In this document: piece after piece, positions 28,594 to 39,221 of the stretch
How the letters are laid out: the number at the start of each line of letters is the position of its first letter
Numbering within the stretch: the stretch's first letter is position 1
From: Pseudalkalibacillus hwajinpoensis
GTDB lineage: Bacteria > Bacillota > Bacilli > Bacillales > Guptibacillaceae
NCBI RefSeq assembly: GCF_015234585.1
Contig: NZ_JADFCM010000001.1
Span: forward strand, 1,568,599 to 1,632,598
Reading direction: 5' to 3'
Length of the DNA stretch: 64,000 nucleotides
Made by a program: the position numbers and the translations under genes
The notes under the pieces: model-generated
Told to the model about the DNA's origin: nothing
The model's database searches: none
What the model saw: the letters and a program-made list of their open reading frames with translations, nothing else

Positions 28594-28742
28594 AGTGATG
28601 CTGTCACTTTAGAAGATTATATTTTTCTAAAGATGACTAGTTGAAACAATCAGACCTTAAGACTTGACTGGGGGTTCACTTCCCTGTTAAAGAGAAGATG
28701 AACTTAGTTATGTCTTAAGTGTTGGATAAATATGATCAAGCG

Positions 28743-28778
28743 CAAACACGCCCTGTATGAACAGGGCGTGTTTTTTTA
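28743..28778 (+). terminator. Terminator downstream of yqeY
   Basis: Eleven-base arms (28745-28755 and 28762-28772) are followed by a T run. It lies 150 bases after yqeY. The stretch between them (28594-28742) holds no open frame but can fold through distant arms CTTAAGAC and GTCTTAAG (28656-28663 and 28712-28719). The stretch 28779-28920 shows nothing else. Confidence 0.9.
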
Positions 28779-28920
28779 TCAACGCTCGCTCATACAAACG
28801 AAACAAATGAACAGAAATAATAGTTATGTCATATTTCAAACAATTTCGATCCATATGCCATTTCAAACTAGTATTTTCTAAATCCTTTTGTCATACTAAA
28901 GATATTCTTCTACATAAAAT

Positions 28921-28947
28921 TGAAACTTCATGATGATCTCATTCGTA
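28921..28947 (+). promoter_or_regulatory. Sigma-W type ECF promoter of yqeZ-floA-yqfB
   Basis: TGAAAC (28921-28926) and CGTA (28944-28947) are separated by 17 bases, the sigma-W consensus. In B. subtilis the orthologous yqeZ-yqfA-yqfB operon is controlled by sigma-W in response to envelope stress. The element excludes any translation start upstream of about position 28950. Confidence 0.88.
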
Positions 28948-28976
28948 TACTTAGGAAGTTGGAGGGAGGGATCACT

Positions 28977-30305
28977 ATCGGAAAAAACATAGTCAGGTTT
29001 TTAATGTGTATTTGCTTCATGATGATGGTTTTTCTTCCGTTCTTTGGAGAGTTAGTTTTGGGTGAAGGCGAAGGAGATCTCGTTACATTTATACCTGTTG
29101 AGCAGGAAGTGGAGCGAGGGTTGGAAGCATTTCTAAAACGGTCGATCCAGGATGCGGAGGACCAGGGAGCTGATCACATTGTGTTAGAAATTAACACGCC
29201 TGGAGGGGCAGTGAATGCGGCTGATAATATTGCCAAGATTATGAAAGCATCAGACGTTCCGATTACAGCATATGTTACGAATCGAGCACTTTCAGCTGGC
29301 GCTTATATTGCTTTAAATGCGGATCAGATTATTATGGAACCAGGAGCGCTTATGGGATCGGCTGCTATCATTGATCAATCTGGCAATACGGCAGGAAAGA
29401 AAGCAGAGTCTTTCTGGCATGCGGCTATGAAATCTGCCGCAGAACTTAATGATCGAGATCCAAAGTATGCGCTAGCAATGGCTGATCCTGATGTAGACCT
29501 TCCGGATTATAATGCACCTAAAGGTGAGCTTTTAACGCTTAACGATCAGGAAGCTGTGAAAGTTGGATATGCCGAAGGGACTGCAGAAGATCGCACAGAA
29601 CTACTAAGCGTTCTAAATCTTAAGGATGCCGAAGTAAGTGATGCCGAAGTTAGTATTGCAGAGAGAATTGCACGCTTTGTTACAAATCCTATTATTATTC
29701 CCATCTTATTATCTATAGGGAGTTTGGGACTTGTATTGGAACTGTATTCACCTGGATTTGGAGTACCAGGATTTATGGGAGCGGGTGCTCTTCTACTGTT
29801 CTTCTTTGGTCATATGATTGCTGGTTTTGCTGGATGGGAATCTCTTCTTCTATTGATTGTCGGAGTTGTGCTGATCATCGTCGAGATATTCATTCCTGGC
29901 TTTGGAATATTCGGCGTTCTTGGGGCGGTAGGCGTTGTGGCGAGTATTGTTCTTGCTTCAGGACAATCGATGCAATACGTTTTAATTGCGGTCCTTATTG
30001 CCGTTGCCGTTACAATTGGTGGTTCTTATCTGTTCATTCGGCTGTTCGGCTATCGTGGCTTCTTCAAAAAAATTGTTCTTTCTGATTCAACGAAGTCAGA
30101 ATTTGGGTATGTCTCAAATGCTACTCGGGAAGAATTGCTTGGAATGGAAGGTGTAGCGGTGACTCCGCTTAGACCATCGGGCATAGCGGAGTTTGGAGAC
30201 GAACGTCTGGACGTTGTAACGGAGGGGAGTTTCTTAACAGTTGGGACAGCAGTTAAGGTTGTAAAAACAAATGGATCTAGAGTCATTGTAAGAGAAAATA
30301 AATAG
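28977..30305 (+). CDS. yqeZ: YqeZ, NfeD-like membrane protease of the ClpP class
   Basis: The protein has an N-terminal signal or anchor segment. A ClpP-type protease domain follows, with the nucleophile serine in ALSAGAY and the general-base lysine in DPKYALAMADPD. Then come about four to five membrane helices and a C-terminal NfeD OB-fold. It is the usual partner of the flotillin encoded next. The frame is open from 28920, but that start lies in the sigma-W promoter. The best ribosome binding site (GGAGG at 28965-28969) points to ATC at 28977, a non-standard codon; the first ATG (29004) has no binding site. The exact start is therefore unresolved. Confidence 0.9.
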   Translation: MGKNIVRFLMCICFMMMVFLPFFGELVLGEGEGDLVTFIPVEQEVERGLEAFLKRSIQDAEDQGADHIVLEINTPGGAVNAADNIAKIMKASDVPITAYVTNRALSAGAYIALNADQIIMEPGALMGSAAIIDQSGNTAGKKAESFWHAAMKSAAELNDRDPKYALAMADPDVDLPDYNAPKGELLTLNDQEAVKVGYAEGTAEDRTELLSVLNLKDAEVSDAEVSIAERIARFVTNPIIIPILLSIGSLGLVLELYSPGFGVPGFMGAGALLLFFFGHMIAGFAGWESLLLLIVGVVLIIVEIFIPGFGIFGVLGAVGVVASIVLASGQSMQYVLIAVLIAVAVTIGGSYLFIRLFGYRGFFKKIVLSDSTKSEFGYVSNATREELLGMEGVAVTPLRPSGIAEFGDERLDVVTEGSFLTVGTAVKVVKTNGSRVIVRENK

Positions 30306-30326
30306 TTTAAATCAGGGAGGAAAATT

Positions 30327-31316
30327 ATGGATACTGGAACGTTAGGTTTATTAGTTATAGTAGGGTTAGTTATTATTGGTTTAGCGATTCTTTTCACGTT
30401 TGTACCTGTTATGTTGTGGATTTCAGCATTAGCAGCTGGTGTGCGAGTTAGTATTTTTAACCTTGTGGGGATGAGATTACGTCGAGTTATTCCATCACGC
30501 GTTATTAATCCGTTAATTAAAGCTGTAAAAGCGGGACTTGAGTTAAGTACAAATCAATTAGAAAGCCACTACCTTGCTGGTGGTAACGTTGACCGTGTTG
30601 TTAATGCGTTAATTGCAGCGCACCGCGCGAATATAGAACTGAGCTTTGAACGAGGCGCGGCGATTGATCTTGCGGGTAGAGATGTATTAGAAGCTGTGCA
30701 AATGAGTGTTAACCCGAAAGTGATTGAAACCCCTTTTATCGCAGGTGTTGCGATGGATGGAATTGAAGTAAAAGCAAAAGCAAGAATTACAGTGCGTGCT
30801 AACATTGACCGCCTTGTAGGTGGAGCTGGTGAAGATACTGTTATTGCTCGAGTAGGCGAAGGTATTGTTAGTACAATTGGTTCTTCTGGAAATCATAAGA
30901 AGGTACTTGAGAACCCAGATATGATTTCTCATACGGTTCTTTCCAAAGGGTTAGATGCAGGTACGGCATTTGAGATTCTCTCAATCGATATTGCTGACAT
31001 TGATATCGGTAAAAATATCGGTGCGGTTCTACAAACGGATCAAGCTGAAGCAGATAAAAATATTGCGCAAGCGAAAGCTGAAGAGCGTCGTGCGATGGCT
31101 GTTGCCCAAGAGCAAGAAATGCGCGCTCGCGTAGAGGAAATGCGTGCTAAAGTTGTTGAAGCAGAGGCTGAGGTACCGATGGCAATGGCTGAAGCCCTAA
31201 GAGCTGGTAATATTGGAGTAATGGACTATATGAATTTAAAGAACATTGAAGCAGATACAGATATGCGTGACATGATTGGGAAACCGAATCAGGAAGAAGA
31301 TGAGGATGATCGCTAA
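30327..31316 (+). CDS. floA: FloA, flotillin-like scaffold protein
   Basis: This 329-residue protein has one N-terminal hydrophobic hairpin, an SPFH-like domain and a coiled-coil rich in alanine and glutamate ([19 protein letters not shown]). The C-terminal [19 protein letters not shown] is typical of the bacterial flotillin YqfA. It organises membrane microdomains and affects fluidity and signalling. AGGGAGG precedes the ATG. It is in the sigma-W operon, 21 bases after yqeZ. Confidence 0.96.
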   Translation: MDTGTLGLLVIVGLVIIGLAILFTFVPVMLWISALAAGVRVSIFNLVGMRLRRVIPSRVINPLIKAVKAGLELSTNQLESHYLAGGNVDRVVNALIAAHRANIELSFERGAAIDLAGRDVLEAVQMSVNPKVIETPFIAGVAMDGIEVKAKARITVRANIDRLVGGAGEDTVIARVGEGIVSTIGSSGNHKKVLENPDMISHTVLSKGLDAGTAFEILSIDIADIDIGKNIGAVLQTDQAEADKNIAQAKAEERRAMAVAQEQEMRARVEEMRAKVVEAEAEVPMAMAEALRAGNIGVMDYMNLKNIEADTDMRDMIGKPNQEEDEDDR

Positions 31317-31351
31317 ACTGTTTCCTAAGTCCTGTGGTGGAGGTGATCTTG

Positions 31352-31816
31352 TTGGATAATCTGATTGAACTGCTTCTAAATAATTTTGTTTTTGTGTTGG
31401 TCGCTATTGGGGGAATTATTAGTTTCCTTAAGCGAATGGGCAGTGAGGAAGAAAAACAGAAATCGAAACCCGCTGCTAACAATCGCCAGCAATCACAAAG
31501 ACGGAGAGAGCAGGGAAATACCGCCTCAGGCCGTTCAGAGTATAATGGGATAGGGGAAGAGGAAACTCCTCAATCTGAGACTGTCAGTGCTTATCAAGAA
31601 GCTCTAGGACGGATGGCGAAGCGGGAGAATCGATATTCAGAGAATGATATTAAAGTTCAAAAGAATGTGAAGCAAACTTCTTATAAGAATGATAAGAATC
31701 TTTCGATAAATAAGAAGAATGTAAGGGATGGTATAATCTGGTCGGAAATCCTTGGGCCGCCGCGCTCAAGAAAACCGCATCCCTCGATGATAAGCATGAA
31801 ACAGATGAAGAAATAA
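31352..31816 (+). CDS. yqfB: Small membrane-anchored protein, YqfB position
   Basis: This 154-residue protein has one membrane segment (about residues 10-26, VFVLVAIGGIISFL) and a long, polar, low-complexity cytoplasmic tail. It occupies the place of B. subtilis YqfB, the third gene of the sigma-W operon, but I identify it by position, not by clear motifs. TTG at 31352 has GGAGG eight bases upstream. A terminator follows closely. Confidence 0.7.
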   Translation: MDNLIELLLNNFVFVLVAIGGIISFLKRMGSEEEKQKSKPAANNRQQSQRRREQGNTASGRSEYNGIGEEETPQSETVSAYQEALGRMAKRENRYSENDIKVQKNVKQTSYKNDKNLSINKKNVRDGIIWSEILGPPRSRKPHPSMISMKQMKK

Positions 31817-31821
31817 AATGT

Positions 31822-31850
31822 TCAAAAGACGCCGATTGGCGTCTTTTTTT
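31822..31850 (+). terminator. Terminator of the sigma-W operon
   Basis: Arms AAAAGACGCC and GGCGTCTTTT around a four-base loop are followed by further T residues, just past the yqfB stop. Confidence 0.92.
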
Positions 31851-31970
31851 GTTGGAGCGCGATCATTCATTTTAAGTTTGCATAAGATGAGAACAGGATT
31901 TTTAATCAAATGTAAGTGGGATAGTTTTGCGATTCTTTTCATAAAGATGAAGGGAGAGGGGGGAGCATCC

Positions 31971-32261
31971 ATGGCAAAGTGGAAGCATGGTCTAAAAAGC
32001 TGGTTAACCCGAAGGTTAGAGCTTCCTGCAGATGCAGTCATGGATTTACCACGAATAACCATGGTAGGGCAGCTGCATATCTACATAGAGAATCATCAAG
32101 GTGTTTTAAAATTCTCTAATGAAGAAGTTCGCCTCCTTCTTAAGAATGGCCAATTGTTGATTAAAGGAAAAGATTTTATGCTTAAGACAATTCTTCCAGA
32201 AGAGATACTTCTTGAGGGTAAAATTGAACATGTTTCTTACCTTGATCGACCTAATAACTGA
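31971..32261 (+). CDS. yqfC: YqfC, sporulation protein
   Basis: This 96-residue protein of the YqfC/YabP-like family contains LPADAVMDLPRITMVG and LHIYIENHQGV. In B. subtilis yqfC and yqfD are mother-cell sporulation genes under sigma-E. I do not see a convincing sigma-E promoter. ATG at 31971 follows GGGAGAGGGGGGAG; the longer frame from 31818 would start inside a terminator region. Confidence 0.9.
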   Translation: MAKWKHGLKSWLTRRLELPADAVMDLPRITMVGQLHIYIENHQGVLKFSNEEVRLLLKNGQLLIKGKDFMLKTILPEEILLEGKIEHVSYLDRPNN

Positions 32262-32307
32262 TGAGAAGCCTTATGATATCCTCAGGCTGACTATACAGGA
32301 GGCTGCT

Positions 32308-33495
32308 ATGAAGGAATACTTACGAGAACTTTTTTCAGGATTTGTTCGAATTAAAGTAGTGGGTTCTTATTCAGAACTCTTTATTAATCGGTGTATTGAG
32401 TACAACATACCAATTTGGGATATCGTTCGTCTGGATAAAGATACTATTATTCTTTCGCTCTATACTTCTGATGTAAAGAGAATTAGGCCGCACTTAAAGA
32501 GGACAAGGTGTAGAATTCGAATTCATGAAAGAAAAGGTTTTCCATTTGTAATTAAAAGGATCATATATTCTAGAGGCTTTCTCAGTGGAGTAATTGGATG
32601 TTTAGTATTGATATTCATTTTATCGAACATGGTTTGGTCTATTACAGTAAACGGTGCTACACCTGAAGTGGAGCATAAACTAAAGCAGGCAGCAGTCGAG
32701 CTAGGAGTAAAGAAGGGTAAATTTATCTTTCAATTGCCTTCTAATCAAGAGCTTCAGCGCGAGATTACAGAGAGTTTAGAAGAAATTACGTGGGTTGGTG
32801 TTAAGCAAAGCGGGACTACCTATCATTTCGAAGTTGTGCAAAAGCAGCTTCCTGAAAAAGAACCTGCGCTAAGTCCGAGGCATATCGTTGCGAATAAGAA
32901 AGCGATCATTACAAAAATGTATGTTGAGGAAGGTCAGGCGCAGGTAGAGGAAAACACATATGTCAAACCGGGTCAATTGCTTATTTCAGGCTTTATTGGA
33001 AAAGAAGATAAGAGTGAACTTGTTCCTGCAAGAGGCGAAGTTTATGGAAAGACGTGGTATGTAACTGATGTTTCCATTCCACTTGAATCTACTTTTCAAA
33101 CAAACACAGGAGAATCAGAAACGAAATACGCGATTGGATTGTTTGGCTTACGCATCCCAATATGGGGCTTCTCTAAACCAGATTTTGAACACTACGAAGA
33201 GCTCAAAAGAGAGACTGATTTTCATTTTTTGAAGTGGGAAATCCCGATAGCTTTTCAAACGACTGAGGTGCTGGCAACAAAGGAAGTGACAAGAAAATAC
33301 ACAGAAAAAGAAGCACTGAATGCGGCGCGTAGTGTTAGTCGGGAGGACATCCTAAATAAAACCTCCAAAGAAGCTGAAATTAAAGAGGAAAAGATTTTGC
33401 ACCATGAGGTAGAGAATGGTAAAGTAAACGTAAAGATACACTATGAAGTAATAGAAGAGATCGGGAAAGACATACCGATTATTCAAGGAGATTGA
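32308..33495 (+). CDS. yqfD: YqfD, stage IV-type sporulation membrane protein
   Basis: This 395-residue protein has an N-terminal cytoplasmic part (about 90 residues). One membrane helix follows (GFLSGVIGCLVLIFILSNMV), then a large outer domain containing GLFGLRIPIWG. The length matches B. subtilis YqfD (398 aa). ATG at 32308 has AGGAGG five bases upstream. It is transcribed with yqfC. Its role is in engulfment or coat-phase sporulation; the mechanism is unknown. Confidence 0.92.
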   Translation: MKEYLRELFSGFVRIKVVGSYSELFINRCIEYNIPIWDIVRLDKDTIILSLYTSDVKRIRPHLKRTRCRIRIHERKGFPFVIKRIIYSRGFLSGVIGCLVLIFILSNMVWSITVNGATPEVEHKLKQAAVELGVKKGKFIFQLPSNQELQREITESLEEITWVGVKQSGTTYHFEVVQKQLPEKEPALSPRHIVANKKAIITKMYVEEGQAQVEENTYVKPGQLLISGFIGKEDKSELVPARGEVYGKTWYVTDVSIPLESTFQTNTGESETKYAIGLFGLRIPIWGFSKPDFEHYEELKRETDFHFLKWEIPIAFQTTEVLATKEVTRKYTEKEALNAARSVSREDILNKTSKEAEIKEEKILHHEVENGKVNVKIHYEVIEEIGKDIPIIQGD

Positions 33496-33501
33496 TGGCT
33501 A

Positions 33502-34464
33502 TTGGCAGAATCTTATGTTGATCTTACATTGCAGTTAGAAAATTCTAATGAAGCTCAAAGCTTATTTGGTCCTGGCGATGAGCATTTAAAGATAATTGAG
33601 GAATCACTTGAAGTTTCACTTGTTACTCGTGGAGAAGGCATATCCGTAAAAGGTAATGAAGAAACCATCGCCATGGTAAAGGAAGTTGTCCACACGCTTC
33701 ATACCCTTATAAAACGCGGAGCAAGTATCTCAGGGAGAGATGTCGTTTATGCTTGTCAACTTGTTCAACAGGGAATGCTAGATCAGCTTCTTGAACTTTA
33801 CCAAGAAGAAATCACAACGAACGCTAAAGGGAAACCGATTAAAGTTAAGACGCTGGGACAGCGTCATTATGTGTCGGCTATGAAGAAAACCGATCTGGTA
33901 TTTGGGATTGGTCCAGCTGGAACTGGTAAGACGTATCTTGCCGTTGTAATGGCGGTAACAGCTCTCAAGTACAACCAGGTGAAGAAAATTGTGCTAACTC
34001 GCCCAGCAGTTGAAGCTGGAGAGAGTCTTGGGTTTTTACCAGGGGATCTGAAGGAAAAGGTGGACCCATACTTACGCCCATTGTACGATGCGCTTCATGA
34101 TGTACTTGGTGTAGAACAAACGACGCGCTTAATTGAACGTGGTACGATCGAAATTGCTCCACTTGCCTATATGAGAGGTCGGACGCTTGATGATAGCTAC
34201 GTTATCTTAGATGAAGCACAAAATACAACCTCTCAGCAAATGAAAATGTTCTTAACACGATTAGGATTTGGTTCTAAAATGGTCATCACTGGAGATATAA
34301 CGCAAATTGACCTTCCGAAAGGTAAAGAATCAGGCCTTGCTGCTGCCGAAAAAATCCTTAAGAGAGTAAAAGACGTTTCATTTATTTACTTACAGCAAAC
34401 GGATGTGGTCCGGCACCCATTAGTTCAACGAATTATTGACGCATACGAGCATGAAACGAAATAA
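33502..34464 (+). CDS. phoH: PhoH family ATPase (YqfE)
   Basis: This 320-residue protein has an N-terminal KH-like region and the PhoH ATPase domain, with the P-loop GPAGTGKTYLA and Walker B VILDEAQNTT. Related proteins are linked to RNA processing, and in this cluster PhoH lies near ybeY, era and recO. The TTG start follows AAGGAG at 11 bases; an ATG at 33495 is out of frame. Confidence 0.94.
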   Translation: MAESYVDLTLQLENSNEAQSLFGPGDEHLKIIEESLEVSLVTRGEGISVKGNEETIAMVKEVVHTLHTLIKRGASISGRDVVYACQLVQQGMLDQLLELYQEEITTNAKGKPIKVKTLGQRHYVSAMKKTDLVFGIGPAGTGKTYLAVVMAVTALKYNQVKKIVLTRPAVEAGESLGFLPGDLKEKVDPYLRPLYDALHDVLGVEQTTRLIERGTIEIAPLAYMRGRTLDDSYVILDEAQNTTSQQMKMFLTRLGFGSKMVITGDITQIDLPKGKESGLAAAEKILKRVKDVSFIYLQQTDVVRHPLVQRIIDAYEHETK

Positions 34465-34470
34465 GCTTTC

Positions 34471-34499
34471 AAAGGCCCGTGAAAAACGGGTCTTTTTTT
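34471..34499 (+). terminator. Terminator after phoH
   Basis: Ten-base arms (34471-34480 and 34486-34495, one G-U pair) around a GAAAA loop end in a T run. Confidence 0.9.
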
Positions 34500-34665
34500 A
34501 GCCTTTAAGAATTCAACACGATACCTTTATCTTTTATGTTTTCATCAAGTTGAACTGCTTCCAATCAGTTTAACTTATTGTGAGATTCCGCTCCATTTAT
34601 TAGGGAATTCTGATAAAATATGAAGAAGAGTAGTAGAGGCCAGAACTTATGAGGTGAAGAAAGCT

Positions 34666-36795
34666 ATGGTTGCGAAGATTAAACGTCTGTTTCAGGATAA
34701 TCTCCGTAATATTGAACGAATAAAAATGGTGAAATGGTCTCTTTATGGCCTGGTTGCTCTCATCATGTATTTAACGATGCTTTCAAATGTCATTCCTGAA
34801 TCATTGGACGTTTCTCTTTATTCAAGAGCAGATCATGATATAGCTTCGCCTATTACGATCGAAAATAAAACAGCCACAGAAGATGAACGATCGAAAGCAG
34901 CTCAAATCGACGCAAAATATGTTTACAGAGATGAAGTTTCTCAGTCACAGGTCGATCAATTAAATGATTTGTTTTCAGGTATTGAAAAGGTTAAAAACAA
35001 TGATAGTGATGACGCTGAAACGACAGAAGAGAAAATAACAGAGCTTGAATCTTTACTATCTGTGTCGATGTCAGCAGAACTTTCAAACGAAACTCTCGTC
35101 CCACTTCTTGAAGCGGAATTGTCTCAAATTAGCTTAATTAAAGAGCTGACACTATCTGAAGTAATGGAAGTCATGACTGATAGAGTGTCTATTGATAATT
35201 TAGAGCAATCTAAAACGGATGTGGAAGATCGGTTATCCCTTACTTCTCTACCTACTGAGCAGAAAAAAGCAATGATAACAGTAGCACAGCAGAGTATTGT
35301 GCCTAATTATTTTCTAGATCCAGAACAAACCGAACAAAGTCGTCAAGAAGCAATAGAAGCAGTTCAGCCGGTTATGATTCGTGAAGGCCAAATTATCGTT
35401 GAAGAAGGAGCGATGATTAACAGAGAAGTGATGGAGCAATTAAGACTAGCTGGTCTTCTTGATGAGGGGTTTGATGCAGTTCCTTATATCGGCCTTGCAT
35501 TGCTAGTTGTCCTTCTTACTGGTTATTTGTATTACTTCTTTCAGGATGTAAATTCAAGAGTCCGCTCAGCCAATACAAATTTATTGATTCTCGTTCTCAT
35601 TTATCTCAGCACACTGCTTGTTCTGAAACTATCGAGCTTGATGCAGGGAATTGAATTGCCGGGTATTGCTTATATTGTTCCTGTAGCGGTAGGTTCTATG
35701 CTCATCAAAATGCTCTTTAATGAACAATTAGCCATTGCATCAAGCTTCCTCTTTGGAGTGTGTGCTGGCGTGTTTTTCAACGGAGAAATAACGGGACCAA
35801 TGAATGCGTCACTTGCTTTCTATGTATTGATGAGTTCATTATCGGGAGTCTTTTTCCTCGGTAAAAGAAATCATCGATCCAACATATTGAAAGCAGGATT
35901 ACTAGTATCCTTAATAAACATCGTTTCAGTGGCTATATTATTAATGTTAAAGAACGGACAATACAGTGGAATCGAATTAAGCTACCATTTCTTGTTTGCT
36001 TTCGTATCAGGTTTTCTTTCATCTATGTTAACACTGGGACTTATGCCTTTCTTTGAAGCAGGTTTTAGGATCATCTCGACTACAAGATTAATCGAATTAT
36101 CTAATCCAAATCATCCACTTCTGAGAAAAATTCTTGTTGAAACACCGGGAACGTATCACCATAGTGTAATGGTTGCTAACTTATCGGAGGCAGCATGTGA
36201 ATCGATTGGAGCCAACGGTTTACTAGCAAGGGTGGGAGCCTATTACCACGACATTGGTAAAACAAAACGCCCCCACTTCTTCATTGAAAATCAAATGAAT
36301 ATGGAAAATCCGCATGATAAAATTTCTCCATATTTAAGTAAAACAATTATCGTTTCTCATGCCACTGACGGGGCGGAGATGCTTAGGATGCATCGATTGC
36401 CAAAAGAAATTGTGGATATAGCTGAACAACATCACGGAACGACACTGCTGAAGTTCTTTTATTACAAAGCAAGTGAACAATCTGATCAGCAGGTGTCTGA
36501 AGCTGAATTCCGCTATCCTGGACCAAGAGCTCAAACGAAGGAAGCCGCTGTAGTTGGAATTGCAGACTGTATCGAAGCGGCAGTGAGGTCGATGAACAAA
36601 CCAAACCCTGATACCATTGAATCGCTCGTAAGAAAAATTATTACTGAAAGACTTGAAGATGGACAGTTTGACGAATGTGATTTATCTCTCAGAGAGCTCG
36701 ACATTGTTGCAAAAACAATATTAGAAACATTAAATGGTATTTTTCATAGTCGAATTGAATATCCAACAGAATTAAAAAAGAAGGTGACTTCATGA
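34666..36795 (+). CDS. pgpH: PgpH, 7TM-HD cyclic-di-AMP phosphodiesterase
   Basis: This 709-residue protein has an N-terminal anchor, an extracellular 7TMR-HDED domain (about residues 50-270) and seven membrane helices. A C-terminal cytoplasmic HD domain follows, with HHSVMVA and the metal-binding pair in YYHDIGKTKRP. It hydrolyses c-di-AMP to pApA. ATG at 34666 follows GAGGTGA by eight bases. It overlaps ybeY by four bases (ATGA). Confidence 0.96.
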   Translation: MVAKIKRLFQDNLRNIERIKMVKWSLYGLVALIMYLTMLSNVIPESLDVSLYSRADHDIASPITIENKTATEDERSKAAQIDAKYVYRDEVSQSQVDQLNDLFSGIEKVKNNDSDDAETTEEKITELESLLSVSMSAELSNETLVPLLEAELSQISLIKELTLSEVMEVMTDRVSIDNLEQSKTDVEDRLSLTSLPTEQKKAMITVAQQSIVPNYFLDPEQTEQSRQEAIEAVQPVMIREGQIIVEEGAMINREVMEQLRLAGLLDEGFDAVPYIGLALLVVLLTGYLYYFFQDVNSRVRSANTNLLILVLIYLSTLLVLKLSSLMQGIELPGIAYIVPVAVGSMLIKMLFNEQLAIASSFLFGVCAGVFFNGEITGPMNASLAFYVLMSSLSGVFFLGKRNHRSNILKAGLLVSLINIVSVAILLMLKNGQYSGIELSYHFLFAFVSGFLSSMLTLGLMPFFEAGFRIISTTRLIELSNPNHPLLRKILVETPGTYHHSVMVANLSEAACESIGANGLLARVGAYYHDIGKTKRPHFFIENQMNMENPHDKISPYLSKTIIVSHATDGAEMLRMHRLPKEIVDIAEQHHGTTLLKFFYYKASEQSDQQVSEAEFRYPGPRAQTKEAAVVGIADCIEAAVRSMNKPNPDTIESLVRKIITERLEDGQFDECDLSLRELDIVAKTILETLNGIFHSRIEYPTELKKKVTS

Positions 36796-37265
36796 ATTTA
36801 ACGATAGACTTTGTTGATGAGACGAACTCAATTAAAAAAGAGCAGCTTGAGATGCTCGAGAATTTATTAAACCATGCTGCAAAGGAAGAAGAGGTTAGAC
36901 CGGGAAGTGAAGTGTCGGTTATGTTTGTGGATAATGAACGTATTACCGAGATCAATCGCGAATATCGTGGGAAAGATCAACCGACAGATGTCATTTCCTT
37001 CGCACTTGATGATGAGGAAGAGGGAGAAGAACCGCTTATTATTGGTGAAGAACTACCGCATTTACTCGGAGAAATTGTTATTTCCGTTCCAAAAATAGAG
37101 GATCAAGCTACTGAATATGGACATAGTTTTGAGCGGGAGCTTGGCTTTTTAAGTGTTCATGGTTTTCTTCATTTACTGGGTTATGATCATATGACCGAGG
37201 AAGATGAGAAAGAAATGTTCGGAAAACAAAAAGTGCTGTTAGAACAATATGGCCTCACGAGATAA
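36792..37265 (+). CDS. ybeY: YbeY, endoribonuclease and rRNA maturation factor
   Basis: This 157-residue zinc protein has the signature HGFLHLLGYDH near the C-terminus, which supplies the three metal histidines. It acts in 16S rRNA 3'-end maturation and ribosome quality control. It is coupled to pgpH by an ATGA overlap, and its 3' end overlaps dgkA by 17 bases. Confidence 0.96.
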   Translation: MNLTIDFVDETNSIKKEQLEMLENLLNHAAKEEEVRPGSEVSVMFVDNERITEINREYRGKDQPTDVISFALDDEEEGEEPLIIGEELPHLLGEIVISVPKIEDQATEYGHSFERELGFLSVHGFLHLLGYDHMTEEDEKEMFGKQKVLLEQYGLTR

Positions 37266-37638
37266 TCGGTCGAGGTTGTTACGGTTTTTACGTAGCTTTC
37301 TATATGCTTCACAAGGCTTTCGTTATTTAGTGAAAAATGAACAAAATTTTCTATTTCATCTTATTGCAGGTAGTTTCGTTCTGATAGCGGGGCTAATTCT
37401 TGAGCTATCTGTGATAAAGATGAGCATATTATTAACTGTAATCGGTATCATGTTAAGCTTAGAAGCGTTAAATACAGGGATTGAGAGATCGATTGACTTA
37501 ATTACCGAAAAAGAACATCCTATAGCGAAAGTAGCAAAAGATGTTTCAGCCGCTGCAGTCTTTCTTTTTGCGGTCATTTCAGTTATAATCGGTATCCTTC
37601 TCTTTTTCGAACCGATTGTTCACTTGTTTCAGTCATAA
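37249..37638 (+). CDS. dgkA: DgkA, undecaprenol kinase
   Basis: This 129-residue protein has three membrane helices and the signature EALNTGIERSIDL with catalytic glutamates. In Gram-positive bacteria this family phosphorylates undecaprenol, not diacylglycerol, and so recycles the cell-wall lipid carrier. It begins inside the end of ybeY. Confidence 0.94.
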   Translation: MASRDNRSRLLRFLRSFLYASQGFRYLVKNEQNFLFHLIAGSFVLIAGLILELSVIKMSILLTVIGIMLSLEALNTGIERSIDLITEKEHPIAKVAKDVSAAAVFLFAVISVIIGILLFFEPIVHLFQS

Positions 37639-38950
<1,312 letters not shown>

Positions 38951-39050
38951 GTGAAATTTTGTTAAATATTCCATCACATAAACCGACATATGTCAGGTCA
39001 AGCTAGAGGTAAGAGAAAAACTTTTTACAAAATGAAAGGTGGGATCTAAA

Positions 39051-39188
39051 GTGTTAGAGTTTACCTGGAAAATATTTTGTGAAACAGGAAACATTGATAC
39101 TTATCTTCTTTTGAAGGAAATGGAAACACCGAGCGATGAAGAGGGAGAATCTCTTATCGATTTGGAAGAAGTAACTCGCCTCACTTGA
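39051..39188 (+). CDS. yqzL: YqzL family small protein
   Basis: This 45-residue protein starts with a GTG and has the sequence MLEFTWKIFCETGNIDTYLL followed by an acidic tail. That first half is the YqzL family signature, and the position between era and recO is conserved. AAAGGTGGG lies upstream. Function is unknown. It is too short for most gene callers. Confidence 0.87.
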   Translation: MLEFTWKIFCETGNIDTYLLLKEMETPSDEEGESLIDLEEVTRLT

Positions 39189-39221
39189 CCTTATGGAATG
39201 TTAACAGGAAACGGTTGGTGA

